Assembly: GCF_002105535.1 (NCBI RefSeq)
Contig: NZ_CP015848.1
Coordinates: 372,001-436,000, forward strand
DNA: 64,000 bases
Direction of reading: 5' to 3'
Source: Magnetospirillum sp. ME-1
Lineage (GTDB): Bacteria > Pseudomonadota > Alphaproteobacteria > Rhodospirillales > Magnetospirillaceae
Shown here piece by piece: positions 38,004-47,640 of the stretch (the first letter of the stretch is position 1; each line of letters opens with the position of its first letter). The notes below the pieces were generated by a model that was given only the letters and a program-made list of their open reading frames with translations, had not been told where the DNA came from and ran no database searches. Made by a program: the position numbers and the translations under genes.

Positions 38004-38040
38004 AAAACGCCGCCAACCTTTTGAGTTAGCGGCGTTTTTT
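38004..38040. terminator. Terminator at the island junction
   Basis: Arms AAAACGCCGC and GCGGCGTTTT with a 15-base loop, followed by T residues on the plus strand and with AT ends on the other. It lies about 30 bases past the stop of the minus-strand hemerythrin-kinase gene and probably ends that operon. Confidence 0.8.
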
Positions 38041-38072
38041 ATTGGTTGCGGGGGCCTGAATCGTCAGACAGT

Positions 38073-39443
38073 TTACTCGTCTCCGGTGGGTTTCTCTTTT
38101 CCGGAAGAGTGGGAGGGAATGGTAAAGCATACCCGGGTCCCCCTGGGATTTGCCGCTTCAATCCAGACCCGACCTCCAGCTGATTCTATAATCTTGCGAA
38201 CGACCGCCAATCCAATCCCGGTGCCGGATGGTGCATCCTGCGGATTAAGGCGTTCAAACACACCGAACACTCGCTCCCTCATGTCCTCAGCAATCCCAAC
38301 CCCGTTATCCTCGACGCGAAATTCCAATTGATCTGTTTTCGCCTCACAGGTGATCCCGACGGATGGGGTTGACGCCTTGTGACTGAACGTCATGCTGTTG
38401 TCGATCAGAGCGGTAAAGACATCGGACAGTCGTTCCAGATCGACTCTCGCGGTCGGCAATTCCCCATGATCAATGACGGCACCAGACTGTCGGATTTTTC
38501 TGGCAAGCCGCTGCAATGCCTTATCCACAGCATTTTTCGTGGCGCAACGTTTCGGGTTCCATGGTGAATGTGACAGGGCCATATGGGCTTGCATGTCAGC
38601 CAGCAACTTCCTAAGTCTTTCGCCACCATGGACAATATGATTCACGGTATTCGCCACGTCATCGTCAGTTTTCATTTCATGGCTGAAAGTTTTCTTCAGC
38701 TTTGAGGTATAGAGCAACTGTTCACGGACTGGCTCTTGGAGGTGGTGGGCCAGGACATAGGCAAAATTCTTGATCTCGTGAACAGTCCTTCGCTCACCCT
38801 CCACCGCCTCATCCTTCAATCGGACAAGCTCGGCCTGGGATGCCTTGAGAGCGGCCTCGCTTTTGATCCGGGCATTGATTTCCCGAGTCAACTGGATCGT
38901 CTTGTGGGCTAAGTTATCGTACATGCCCATGACGGTCTCGATCAGGACCCGCGTGGCTCCGGACATTTCCTTGTTGGCGAGTTCCTTTGCCCGCTCAAGG
39001 GAAACTCCCGTCGGCATCGCCAGAACGACCTTCGCCATTCGCTTGTCGGACTCGATAATGTGAAGGGCGAGCCAGTGAGTCAGAAACCTGACGACCTGCT
39101 CGATCACCTCATCATAGGGTTTTCCCTCAACTTCACGGCTCATCTCGATAATTTGGCCAACGAAGTCGGAATGGGCGCTCCGGTGCCACTCTTCCCAGGA
39201 ATCTCCGGCAAAGTGCGTGCTCCAGATCGCCTCCTCAGTGGCAAAGTGGATCGCGGCATAGTCCTTCAAATCGCTGATGACTTGATCGATGGCGGGGGCA
39301 TTGCGCTGGAAGGCCAGATGACCAACCAAGACGTTCAACAGTTCAATCAGCCGCTTATGCTGAGTGTCGATAATGTCGATCCCGGTAGCGAAATTTTCAT
39401 CCCAAGGAAATATCTCGACTGTATTTTCGGCATGAATGGTCAT
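38073..39443 (-). CDS. Hemerythrin-histidine kinase fusion
   Basis: Residues about 1-140 are a hemerythrin domain (FPWDENFATGIDIIDTQH; AAIHFATEEAIW; WEEWHRSAHSDF; HWLALHIIESDKRM) with the expected di-iron His and acidic ligands. A helical linker leads to a HisKA-like region with AHHLQEPVREQL, where one His is the likely acceptor, and an HATPase (DNSMTFSH, DNGVGIAEDM, GTGIGLAVVRK). It is predicted to be a soluble O2- or redox-responsive kinase. It lies 15 bases downstream of another kinase on the same strand, so the operon carries two kinases and no response regulator. Confidence 0.92.
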   Translation of the reverse strand: MTIHAENTVEIFPWDENFATGIDIIDTQHKRLIELLNVLVGHLAFQRNAPAIDQVISDLKDYAAIHFATEEAIWSTHFAGDSWEEWHRSAHSDFVGQIIEMSREVEGKPYDEVIEQVVRFLTHWLALHIIESDKRMAKVVLAMPTGVSLERAKELANKEMSGATRVLIETVMGMYDNLAHKTIQLTREINARIKSEAALKASQAELVRLKDEAVEGERRTVHEIKNFAYVLAHHLQEPVREQLLYTSKLKKTFSHEMKTDDDVANTVNHIVHGGERLRKLLADMQAHMALSHSPWNPKRCATKNAVDKALQRLARKIRQSGAVIDHGELPTARVDLERLSDVFTALIDNSMTFSHKASTPSVGITCEAKTDQLEFRVEDNGVGIAEDMRERVFGVFERLNPQDAPSGTGIGLAVVRKIIESAGGRVWIEAANPRGTRVCFTIPSHSSGKEKPTGDE

Positions 39444-39458
39444 ATCTGGGTTCCAACA

Positions 39459-42116
39459 TCAGGTCTTAGGCAGAGAGAAGCAGACCGAAGTCCCGCCATC
39501 CAAACCATCTTCGATCCATATATGCCCGCCATGGCTCTCGACGATCTTCTTGCAAACAGCGAGGCCGATGCCTGTCCCTTCATAGGCATCTTGGGCAACC
39601 AGCCGCTGAAAAATCATGAACGCACGCTCGCGATCTTCTAGAGCAATGCCGATGCCGTTGTCGCAGACGGCTACAATCCAATCGGGACCATCGGGCCTAC
39701 AGTTTACCTGAACACGTATGGGGCGATCCTTGACGCGGTACTTGATGGCGTTACCGATAAGGTTCTGGAACAGGCGTTCGAGCTCTGTCGGTGATCCCAG
39801 GACGGAGGGCATATCATTCATTATCTCGATTGTGGCCTCGGCATCGGCAACCGCGACCTCGAGGTTGGTAAGGGCGTTGGTGATGGCATCGGACAACTGC
39901 ACCTGCCCGAATGAAGCTTCATGCCGTCCAGTGCGGGAGTACTCGAGCAAGTCGAGAATCATCCGGTCCATCCGCTTGGCACCGTCAACTGCAAAGCCAA
40001 AGAACGCTTTCAGGTCGTCATCTGAACCAATATCCAATCGCTTTTGGATCAGCCCAAGATAGCTGCTGACCATCCGCAGTGGTTGACGCAGGTCATGGGA
40101 GGCAACGTAGGCGAACTGTTCCAACTCGCGATTGATCTCAGCAAGCTTCCTGGCTTGGATCGCTAGGCTTCGTTGCGCCGCTTCCGCCACATCCTTGGCT
40201 GCCAGGATGTCTTGATTCGAAAGATCACGCTCCAAGACGGCACCGACCCATCGTGCCAGAAGGCGCACGAACTCGATGTCGCCATCGTCGAACTCGCGTC
40301 CACATTGTTCGGGTGAACTGAAATTTACCGTCCCAAAGTCAAGTCCCCGAACAGTGACCGGCGCTCCTATGTAGGCTTCAAGGCCGAATGCTTTGTAACA
40401 AGGGTGTCCTGCATACCTTGACTCTGCCATGTGGGATACAGCCACGACATCATTGGCGCTTATGGTGAGGGCGCAATAGGTGTCACCAAGCTCAAACACT
40501 TGGCCGTCGTGCAGAGATGCCTCCGGCGGAGTCTTATGGTGGAGGACGGTGTACGTGTTCTCGTCGATCCGGCTGATAATCCCGATAGGCAGCCCCAGAT
40601 GCTTTGCCCCGAGCGCAAGTGCCTCGGCCAATTGCTCGGACGCTTCGACGCGGGGAAGAGCCGCAATATCGCTCAATGCACGGAGGCTCTCATAGTGACG
40701 CTGCACCATGCGTGTCCGCTCAGAGAGCACGATCTCGACATCCTTACGGACGGTAATGTCTTCCTTGATCCCGACAAAATGGGCGATCTCTCCGTGGTCA
40801 TCGAGAATGGGAAAGATGATAGCCTGTTCCCAGTAGTGCTCACCGGACTTTCGCTTATTGCGAAGTTCACCCTGCCAGTGACGCTTGTCCCTGATCGCCG
40901 CCCATAACTCCTCGTAGACTGTAATTGGCGTTTCGCCCGAAGCCACCAGTCGAGGATTCATTCCAATCGCTTCTGCCGGGGTAAAGCCAGTTACCTCGGT
41001 GAATCTTGGGTTGACGTATTTAATCGTTCCATTGGGGGCGGTGACCACCACGGAAACCGGAGACTGATCGACGATGCGTGAGAACAGCCTGAGTTGAATC
41101 GCGACATCGGCTTGGCTTGTGATGTTGGTGCCACTGCCACAATACCCGATGAAGTTGCCGCCATCGTCATAGCGCGGGCCGCCGCTGATGCTGATCCATT
41201 GAGCTGTTTTACCCTTACCTATCCAATACCGATAGTCGCGGAATTTTCGGTGTGCTGCCAGGTCATCGCGATGCGTCTGCCAGGACGCCTGGTCCTCTTC
41301 AATTCCGCGTGCCGAAAGCTCCCACCGAAGCTTCCCGATAGCGATAGAGGGATCAATTTGTGCTGCCTCGGCAAAGCTAGGGGAAAGCCACGTAATGCGG
41401 TGAGCCTCATCCGTTTCCCAATACCAGTCACTGGATGCTTCCGAGAAAATTTTCAGGCTGGCCTCGTTCTCAGACAGCGTCCCCACTACCTCTTGCAGCT
41501 TTTCCGCCATACGGTTGAACGCCTTGGCGGTATCGGCTAGTTCATCGTTGCTGGTTATGGGGACTCGAGTATCAAGCTCACCTGCTGCAAGTCGCGCTCC
41601 GGCCAATCGCAGTGCTTCGAGTTGCTGGGTCAAATACGATCCAAGGAACCATGAAAACAAGGCCGTAAGAGCGAGGCCGAGAGCGGCAATCGAGGAGGAA
41701 AGACGCCCGGCGGCGAAAATTGCATCGTCAAGGGCCTGGCTATCGATGCCGAGCCGCACTGTCCCAAAATTGTTCCCAGCGACGACCACCTGCTGTAGGC
41801 GCTCGGTCACAACGTTTGAGGCGGAGTTTGCCTTGGATTCTGCCAAAACATTTCCGTCCTCATCCAGAAAGCGGAGATAGGCGACGCTGCCCGCTGTCAG
41901 CGTTTCAGCTACGATAGCGTCCAGTGTCGCAAAGTCTTTGGAGATCAGGGCGTCCCTGGCGCTGGCAGAGATAAGACGCAGGGTCACATCGGCGCGCCGA
42001 TCAACCTCTTCGCGACCAGATCGCTTCATGGCTCCAACCGTGATGAACAGGAGGATGCCTAGAATGACGATTTGAAGCAGGGCAACACCCGCAATTGTCT
42101 TTGAACGAAAGGTCAT
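39459..42116 (-). CDS. HAMP-PAS-PAS-GAF sensor histidine kinase
   Basis: An 885-residue membrane kinase: membrane segments at about 10-30 and 137-160 around a periplasmic domain, HAMP (about 165-215), two PAS domains with PAC tails (about 220-345 and 350-470), a GAF domain (about 480-640), HisKA with VASHDLRQPLRM, and HATPase with GNAIKYR, DNGIGIA and GTGIGLAVCKK. The kinase end is very like that at 26123-27856. Its ATG overlaps the stop of the binding-protein gene (ATGA, 42113-42116), so the two are translated together and the binding protein may feed its periplasmic domain. Confidence 0.93.
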   Translation of the reverse strand: MTFRSKTIAGVALLQIVILGILLFITVGAMKRSGREEVDRRADVTLRLISASARDALISKDFATLDAIVAETLTAGSVAYLRFLDEDGNVLAESKANSASNVVTERLQQVVVAGNNFGTVRLGIDSQALDDAIFAAGRLSSSIAALGLALTALFSWFLGSYLTQQLEALRLAGARLAAGELDTRVPITSNDELADTAKAFNRMAEKLQEVVGTLSENEASLKIFSEASSDWYWETDEAHRITWLSPSFAEAAQIDPSIAIGKLRWELSARGIEEDQASWQTHRDDLAAHRKFRDYRYWIGKGKTAQWISISGGPRYDDGGNFIGYCGSGTNITSQADVAIQLRLFSRIVDQSPVSVVVTAPNGTIKYVNPRFTEVTGFTPAEAIGMNPRLVASGETPITVYEELWAAIRDKRHWQGELRNKRKSGEHYWEQAIIFPILDDHGEIAHFVGIKEDITVRKDVEIVLSERTRMVQRHYESLRALSDIAALPRVEASEQLAEALALGAKHLGLPIGIISRIDENTYTVLHHKTPPEASLHDGQVFELGDTYCALTISANDVVAVSHMAESRYAGHPCYKAFGLEAYIGAPVTVRGLDFGTVNFSSPEQCGREFDDGDIEFVRLLARWVGAVLERDLSNQDILAAKDVAEAAQRSLAIQARKLAEINRELEQFAYVASHDLRQPLRMVSSYLGLIQKRLDIGSDDDLKAFFGFAVDGAKRMDRMILDLLEYSRTGRHEASFGQVQLSDAITNALTNLEVAVADAEATIEIMNDMPSVLGSPTELERLFQNLIGNAIKYRVKDRPIRVQVNCRPDGPDWIVAVCDNGIGIALEDRERAFMIFQRLVAQDAYEGTGIGLAVCKKIVESHGGHIWIEDGLDGGTSVCFSLPKT

Positions 42117-42982
42117 TCAACCTTCTGCTTCTGCCATTGTTCCAATAGACGAATGTCCAAGGCGCGAACATCGTTCCAGTCTTGGTCAGCTCCGGCCTCA
42201 ATGCCCTTCATCGTGACGCCCTCGAGAACATGACGGCCTACATCGTCGCCTTGAAGCGACCTCATGGCGTCCAGTACCCGCTTAACCACCTCGGAGGGGA
42301 CGCGGGGATGGGCTGCAAAGGGATGAGGCGTGTAGTCCTTGGTAGTCGCCAAAACGCGAAGTTCCATGCGCTGCTCGGTCGGCAAGGCGTCCAGCGTGCG
42401 GGTGATGCCGCCACCTGCGGCAAAGTTTCCGGCTGAAACGCCCCGATATACCGAATCATGGGACGACACATATTTGGGAATGATCCTGACGCCGTGGCTA
42501 GAGAACTCAGCCTGGGCCAGGATGCTGGCTGCAAAAGCAGCCGGAGCCGGGAAGATCACAGGCTTATCTGCGAGATCGTTGATGGTTCGATAGGGGGCGT
42601 CTTGGCGCACGACAACGATACCGACCAATCGACGATCCTTCTCCTTGGCAAAGGCCACGTAGCCGGTGTGATGGTGGAAGACCGAATAGTGGTAGGGGTT
42701 CATATAGGCGAAGTCATACGCGCCCGCGCCAAGCTCGGCTTCAAAAGCAGGTATATCCTTGGGGGTGCGAAACGTAAATTTGACACCGGCACGTTGCCCG
42801 ACCTCATTGAGAAGCGGCACCCATTGCTCCGCCAGGCGAGACGCCGCTGCCTGGGGAACGATGCCGAAGCTCAAGGTTTGGGGCTCAGCACGGACGCTGG
42901 CGGACGACAATAGTACAAGCATCGCCACCGGGACGCCTGAGCTCCAACGGAAAAAACTTCCCAGCACGAAGACCTCCCCCAT
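42113..42982 (-). CDS. PhnD-like periplasmic binding protein
   Basis: A 289-residue type 2 periplasmic binding protein of the phosphate/phosphonate/oxyanion PhnD-like family. It has a signal peptide (SGVPVAMLVLLSSASVRA) and family segments LSFGIVPQAAASRLAEQW, FEAELGAGAYDFAYMNP and YRGVSAGNFAAGGG. There is no ABC permease or ATPase nearby. Four-base overlap with a membrane kinase suggests a sensor role rather than transport. The ligand may be phosphite, phosphonate or another anion; unknown. Confidence 0.9.
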   Translation of the reverse strand: MGEVFVLGSFFRWSSGVPVAMLVLLSSASVRAEPQTLSFGIVPQAAASRLAEQWVPLLNEVGQRAGVKFTFRTPKDIPAFEAELGAGAYDFAYMNPYHYSVFHHHTGYVAFAKEKDRRLVGIVVVRQDAPYRTINDLADKPVIFPAPAAFAASILAQAEFSSHGVRIIPKYVSSHDSVYRGVSAGNFAAGGGITRTLDALPTEQRMELRVLATTKDYTPHPFAAHPRVPSEVVKRVLDAMRSLQGDDVGRHVLEGVTMKGIEAGADQDWNDVRALDIRLLEQWQKQKVE

Positions 42983-43022
42983 CGCCCACCCTTTGGATTA
43001 GTGCGATTCTAACCCAAAAGGA

Positions 43023-43415
43023 TTAATGCCGTATATGGCGGAGGTAAATGCTAATTAAACAGTGAGACTTCGACCAACATCCGCTTTCATATTCGCATTT
43101 TCCACGACGCACACGCTCATCAAACCCACCTAAGCTGAGCAGAGACTGAGTTTCCCACCCGTCATATCTATCATATTTATCAGAATCGGCTCTGGGACAA
43201 GAACGCGCTTCATACACTTCAACACCTTGCTCTTTGGCTTTCATTAAGCACCAGCCAGCAAGTAACGCGTTACCGTGAACTACGAAAAAAGTAACGCCGT
43301 TGCTATCTGAAAATGCCCAGTGTTGGCGCAGCCACGGTTCCCCAAAGTTTAGATTGCTGAGGCTGATCACCAAAACCTGACGGGCGTCTCTCCCAGAATC
43401 TTGGTCAAGGCCCAC
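43023..43415 (-). CDS. Hypothetical protein (doubtful)
   Basis: A 130-residue open frame with six cysteines and segments such as TFFVVHGNALLAGWCLMKAK that look protein-like. Base composition is lower in GC than the backbone. No family is recognised, the start is uncertain, and it lies between a kinase operon and an HsdR remnant. It may be a real acquired gene or debris. Confidence 0.35.
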   Translation of the reverse strand: MGLDQDSGRDARQVLVISLSNLNFGEPWLRQHWAFSDSNGVTFFVVHGNALLAGWCLMKAKEQGVEVYEARSCPRADSDKYDRYDGWETQSLLSLGGFDERVRRGKCEYESGCWSKSHCLISIYLRHIRH

Positions 43416-43439
43416 ATGACCGTGACCTCAAATCAGCCA

Positions 43440-43690
43440 AAGTTGCTGTTCAGTTCGGTGCCCAGGGTGCACCCCGACCCGTCATCGTAATCGAGCGTCT
43501 CCACCGTGGCCTTGGCCTCGGGGGCCAGCCCCTTCCAGGCGCAATACCGCTTCTACAACTCCAAAGGCGGCGGGAACTTGGTCAGGGCCAGTTCGGTCTC
43601 GACCTTGCCGCCGGTGCCGGTGCGGTCATGGAACAGGAAACCATCACCATTGCTGGAGAAGGCGAACGGCAAGTCGACGAAGGTCTGCTA
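43440..43690 (-). pseudogene. Remnant of a type I restriction HsdR subunit
   Basis: Translating the minus strand gives FAFSSNGDGFLFHDRTG, then KVETELALTKFPPPLEL, a stop, and KRYCAWKGLAPEAKATVE, followed by YYDDGSG-like LDYDDGSGCTLG. These match the N-terminal part of type I restriction endonuclease HsdR. The in-frame stop and the loss of the rest show it is dead. No HsdM or HsdS remains nearby. Confidence 0.65.
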
Positions 43691-43734
43691 TGGCCCTTGA
43701 GTGCCAAATTGAGCCGCTGGACATGATGGGGTCG

Positions 43735-46290
43735 TTACTGCCGAACCGAAGGAAATCCGCTACCATCCACAACGGACTTTACGGCCTTCAGCACCGACGC
43801 CCACGCGACCTCCAAACTGTCTATCAGCTGTATGCTCCGCTCAATATCGCCCTCTGTCAGCACCGCCTCAAGTTCGGCAGCAAGGCGATGCACCTCACCT
43901 GCATCGGCCATTCCGGCAGCTCCCTTCATGGTATGGGCTTCGCGGGTCGCCAGCTCGATATCTCGCTCAGCGACGGCCCTCCGTATGTCGCCGATGACAT
44001 CCCCCCGGTCCAAGAGGGTCTTCAATGTCTGGATATACAGCACCCTCATCCCCGCCACCCTCCGCAATCCAGCACGGATGTCGAGACCATCGATATGGCT
44101 CGGGAGATGGATGCCCTCGCCGAGCAGTGCTTCGCCAGCCGTACCGAGCATTTGTGCGTCCCCCAAGCCGGTCACCCACTTGTGTATGATGGCGTAGAAC
44201 TCGCTAGGGTCGAATGGCTTGCCGATGAAGTCATTCATCCCGGCGGCAAGGCACTCCTCTTTCTGTGCATTTAAGACATTGGCGGTCATGGCGATGATGG
44301 GCAGGTCAGCTAGAGCCTCCCGTTCACGGATCAGGCGGGTCGCGGTGACGCCGTCCATGCTGGGCATTCTCATGTCCATCAGGACGATTTCGTAGTCCTT
44401 CTCCACAGCTTTTTCGACGGCCTCCTTGCCGTCACCGGCGACATCCACCTCCATTCCCATGGCCGACAACAATCCGACAGCCACCGTCCGATTGGTGGGA
44501 TCGTCTTCAGCGAGAAGCACGTGCGTACCCCGCAAAATGGAATAGTCCTTCTCCTCTGAACCGGGTTGGGTAACCGATGTCCGCCGATCCGGGACTTCCG
44601 TCGGCGAGATCGATCCGTTCTCGGCGGATCGCCCAGTCAGCGCGGTAAACCAGAAGGTACTTCCGCAGCCAACAGCACTTTCAACCCCCACCTCACCGTC
44701 CATCAGCTCCGCCAGTCGCTTGGCGATGGCCAGCCCAAGCCCCGTTCCTCCGAACTTGCGAGTTATCGAGATATCCGCCTGTTGAAACGGCTTGAACAGA
44801 TCGGCCTGCTGCTCCGGCGTCAGGCCGATGCCTGTGTCGGTGACGGAGATGCGCAACAGCACGTCATCATGCTCGGCGGCTTCCGCTTCTACCCTGACCG
44901 TGACCCCACCCTGCTGCGTGAACTTGATTGCATTGCCCAGATAATTGAGCAGCACCTGCTCAATCCGCAGCGGGTCACCGACCAGCTTTCGGGGAACCGC
45001 AGGACCGAACTGGACGCAAACACTCAACTCCTTTGCAGTCGCATCATTCTTGACCTGTGCCACCGTGTCATCGACGACCTGAGGCAGGTCGAATGGCACA
45101 TTCTCAAGTTCTATCCTCTCGGCCTCGATCTTCGAGAGATCCAGGATATCGTTGATGATGGCGAGTAGATGATGCGCCGATTGCCCGACGCCCTCAATGT
45201 ACTCGCGCTGCTTGGGGGCCAGATCGCCCATCAAGGCCAAATGCGTCAGGCCGATGATACCGTTCATCGGAGTACGGATTTCATGGCTCATGGTTGCCAG
45301 GAAGTCGCTTTTGGCCCTATTTGCGGCCTCCGCCATCAACTTGCTGTGTTCGAGTTCAACCCTGTACTTTTGAATGCGCCAAAGAAGAACAAACAGTGCG
45401 CTGATTACAAAAAAGGTGGCGAGACTCAGCTTGGCGACAAACGCCTGCCATTCATTTAGAACTTCACTGGATATCTTACTGACAGCCACCGCCAGGGGAT
45501 AGTTGGGGACGGCGGCAAAGCTGTACAGCCGAACGAGACCATCGACTGAGCCGGCCACTTCTTGTGATCCATAGGGATCATGGGCAATAAAAGTCAGGAT
45601 CGGAGCACCGGGAAATTTCTGCCCCACCTGGATCGGCGGGTTGCGCGCCAGCAGAGTTCCGTCTAGGTGAAATATCGCCGCAGTCGCGATGGGGTCCGGC
45701 GATGCCGTCCGCAGCACCTCGTCGATTACTTTGGTCTCCACGCCGACCACCAACACCCCGGCGAAGCCGCCATCGGCATCATGCAGCTTCCGCGAAATGG
45801 TAATGACACTCTTGCCGGTTAGGCGACCAACTACTGGAGCGCCGATTATAAATTCTGCACCGGCCTTGTGGAGTGTAAAATAATCGCGATCCGCAACATC
45901 AATAGATGGTTGTTTTTTGTCTATGGTTGAAGCAATGCCATGGCCATTGCGATCAAACGCCAGAACATAGCCAATTTGTGGAAATTTTGAAACAATCCCC
46001 CGGATGCTATCGACTGCCTTTACAGGGCCACCTCCCTCGGCGATCTCCGAAGCGAAGTGGATCAGGATTGCATCGCTCTCGCGGATGATCGCGCTTATCT
46101 GCTCGGCCAGAAGACGGGCGGCGATCAGGTTGGCGGATTGAGCTTTTTCGACGCTACGTTGCCTCTCGACCCAAGCCGTATGGGTAACGCCGATGATCAG
46201 CAGAACCATGACGATCAGGCTAGAAAACAGGAGTGTCAGTGATGGTCGGCTTAACGCAACGGAGTTCGCCAACTCCCCCCCCCTACGCAC
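43735..46290 (-). CDS. Hybrid sensor kinase with Cache, HK, REC and Hpt domains
   Basis: An 851-residue protein: membrane segment ([19 protein letters not shown]), a periplasmic double-Cache-like domain (about 45-285), a second membrane segment (about 290-310), HisKA with [14 protein letters not shown], HATPase with GNAIKFT and [11 protein letters not shown], a receiver ([11 protein letters not shown], phospho-Asp in [13 protein letters not shown]) and a C-terminal Hpt with the His of HTMKGAAG. It is a full phosphorelay in one chain without an obvious output regulator. The GTG start at 46288-46290 is close to insertion-sequence debris. Confidence 0.92.
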   Translation of the reverse strand: MRRGGELANSVALSRPSLTLLFSSLIVMVLLIIGVTHTAWVERQRSVEKAQSANLIAARLLAEQISAIIRESDAILIHFASEIAEGGGPVKAVDSIRGIVSKFPQIGYVLAFDRNGHGIASTIDKKQPSIDVADRDYFTLHKAGAEFIIGAPVVGRLTGKSVITISRKLHDADGGFAGVLVVGVETKVIDEVLRTASPDPIATAAIFHLDGTLLARNPPIQVGQKFPGAPILTFIAHDPYGSQEVAGSVDGLVRLYSFAAVPNYPLAVAVSKISSEVLNEWQAFVAKLSLATFFVISALFVLLWRIQKYRVELEHSKLMAEAANRAKSDFLATMSHEIRTPMNGIIGLTHLALMGDLAPKQREYIEGVGQSAHHLLAIINDILDLSKIEAERIELENVPFDLPQVVDDTVAQVKNDATAKELSVCVQFGPAVPRKLVGDPLRIEQVLLNYLGNAIKFTQQGGVTVRVEAEAAEHDDVLLRISVTDTGIGLTPEQQADLFKPFQQADISITRKFGGTGLGLAIAKRLAELMDGEVGVESAVGCGSTFWFTALTGRSAENGSISPTEVPDRRTSVTQPGSEEKDYSILRGTHVLLAEDDPTNRTVAVGLLSAMGMEVDVAGDGKEAVEKAVEKDYEIVLMDMRMPSMDGVTATRLIREREALADLPIIAMTANVLNAQKEECLAAGMNDFIGKPFDPSEFYAIIHKWVTGLGDAQMLGTAGEALLGEGIHLPSHIDGLDIRAGLRRVAGMRVLYIQTLKTLLDRGDVIGDIRRAVAERDIELATREAHTMKGAAGMADAGEVHRLAAELEAVLTEGDIERSIQLIDSLEVAWASVLKAVKSVVDGSGFPSVRQ

Positions 46291-46299
46291 GCGCTATCC

Positions 46300-46490
46300 A
46301 AGAACACCGAGCAAGCATACCTTAGTATGGCCTGCTGAGCGAGAGCGTCGATAGTAGGACCGGTTTGGGTCATGTCCCGCCGATTGGCCCCAGTGACGCG
46401 TCTGCCGAGCACTTGACGCCCCTCGGCATCCGCCCCGTGCAGTTGGAACACGCTCTTCGCCAGGTCGATACCCATGCATGTGATCGTCAT
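46300..46490 (-). mobile_element. Remnant of an IS110-family transposase
   Basis: An ATG at 46488-46490 starts MTITCMGIDLAKSVFQLHG followed by ADAEGRQVLGRRVT, the N-terminal signature of IS110/IS1111 transposases (GIDLAK-VFQ-HG). After about 40 residues the similarity stops, so only the first tenth of the transposase remains. Confidence 0.75.
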
Positions 46491-46551
46491 GATCTCCTCC
46501 AACATCTGATGCGCCCCTTTGCAAGCGTTGCCGCTTGGGGGGTGAGACGTC

Positions 46552-47640
46552 CATCCCATTAAGTGGAAGGCTAAGTACGGCGGCCTGGACGTGTCGGAGG
46601 CCCGGCGCCTGAAGGCACTTGAGGACGAAAATGCCCGGCTGAAGAAGCTGTTGGCGGAGTCCATGCTGAACGAGGCGGCGCTGCGCGATCTTCTGGGAAA
46701 AAATGGTGAGGCCCGCCGCCAAGCGGGAGGCTGTCGCCCATCTCCAGGCCGAGCATGGAATGAGCGAGCGTCGGGCCTGTGCCGTGATTGCCGCCGACCG
46801 TATGACGATCCGCTACCGGTCGCGCCGCCCCAGGGACGAGGCGCTGCGTGCCCGCCTGCGGGACTTGGTCAACCTCCGGCGGCGTTTCGGCTATCGTCGG
46901 CTGTTCATCCTGCTGCACGAGACGGGGGAGCCATCGGGACTGAGCCGTATCTATCGGCTTTATCGCGAGGAGGGCTTGGCGGTGCGCAAGCGTAAGACCC
47001 GGCGCAAGGCCATTGGCAGCCGTGCCCCGATCCTGGTCGAGGCCCGCGCCAACGCCCGCTGGTCGCTGGACTTCGTCCATGACCAATTGGCCTGTGGACG
47101 GCGGTTCCGCATCCTCAACGTGGTCGACGACGTGACGCGGGAGTGCCTGGCCGCCATTCCCGACACCTCGATCTCGGGGGCCAGGGTGACCCGTGAACTG
47201 TCGGCGCTGATTGCTCGGCGAGGGCGACCAGAGATGATCGTCTCGGACAACGGCACCGAGCTGACGTCCAATGCCGTCCTGGCCTGGAAACAGCAGCAGC
47301 GGATCGACTGGCATTACATCGCGCCGGGAAAGCCCATGCAGAACGGCTTCGTCGAAAGCTTCAATGGCCGCATGCGCGACGAGTTGCTCAACGAGACGGT
47401 CTTCACCAGCCTGCCCCAGGCCCGGGCCGTCATCGCCGCCTGGGCGGACGACTACAACACCGCCAGACCACACTCATCCCTGGGATACCAGACCCCGGCG
47501 GCGCACGACGCCAAACTCAAGGCAATGGGGCCATCCTCTCCGCCCCTCCGGGGCTCCGAGCCCGGCCCCATTGCCCACACCGCGCCAGACGGCGTAACTT
47601 TGCCAAAGGCTCTACTTTTCGCCGGAGGAAAGTTCCCGAG
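46552..47640 (+). mobile_element. IS3-family element, 5' truncated
   Basis: The tail of OrfA is present (KWKAKYGGLDVSEARRLKAL then LAESMLNEAALRDLLGK) without its N-terminal half. It is joined to a nearly whole OrfB. Between them is GGGAAAAAATGG, a run of six A that is a typical programmed frameshift site. The left end of the element has been lost, probably by recombination with the IS110 remnant. Confidence 0.8.
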
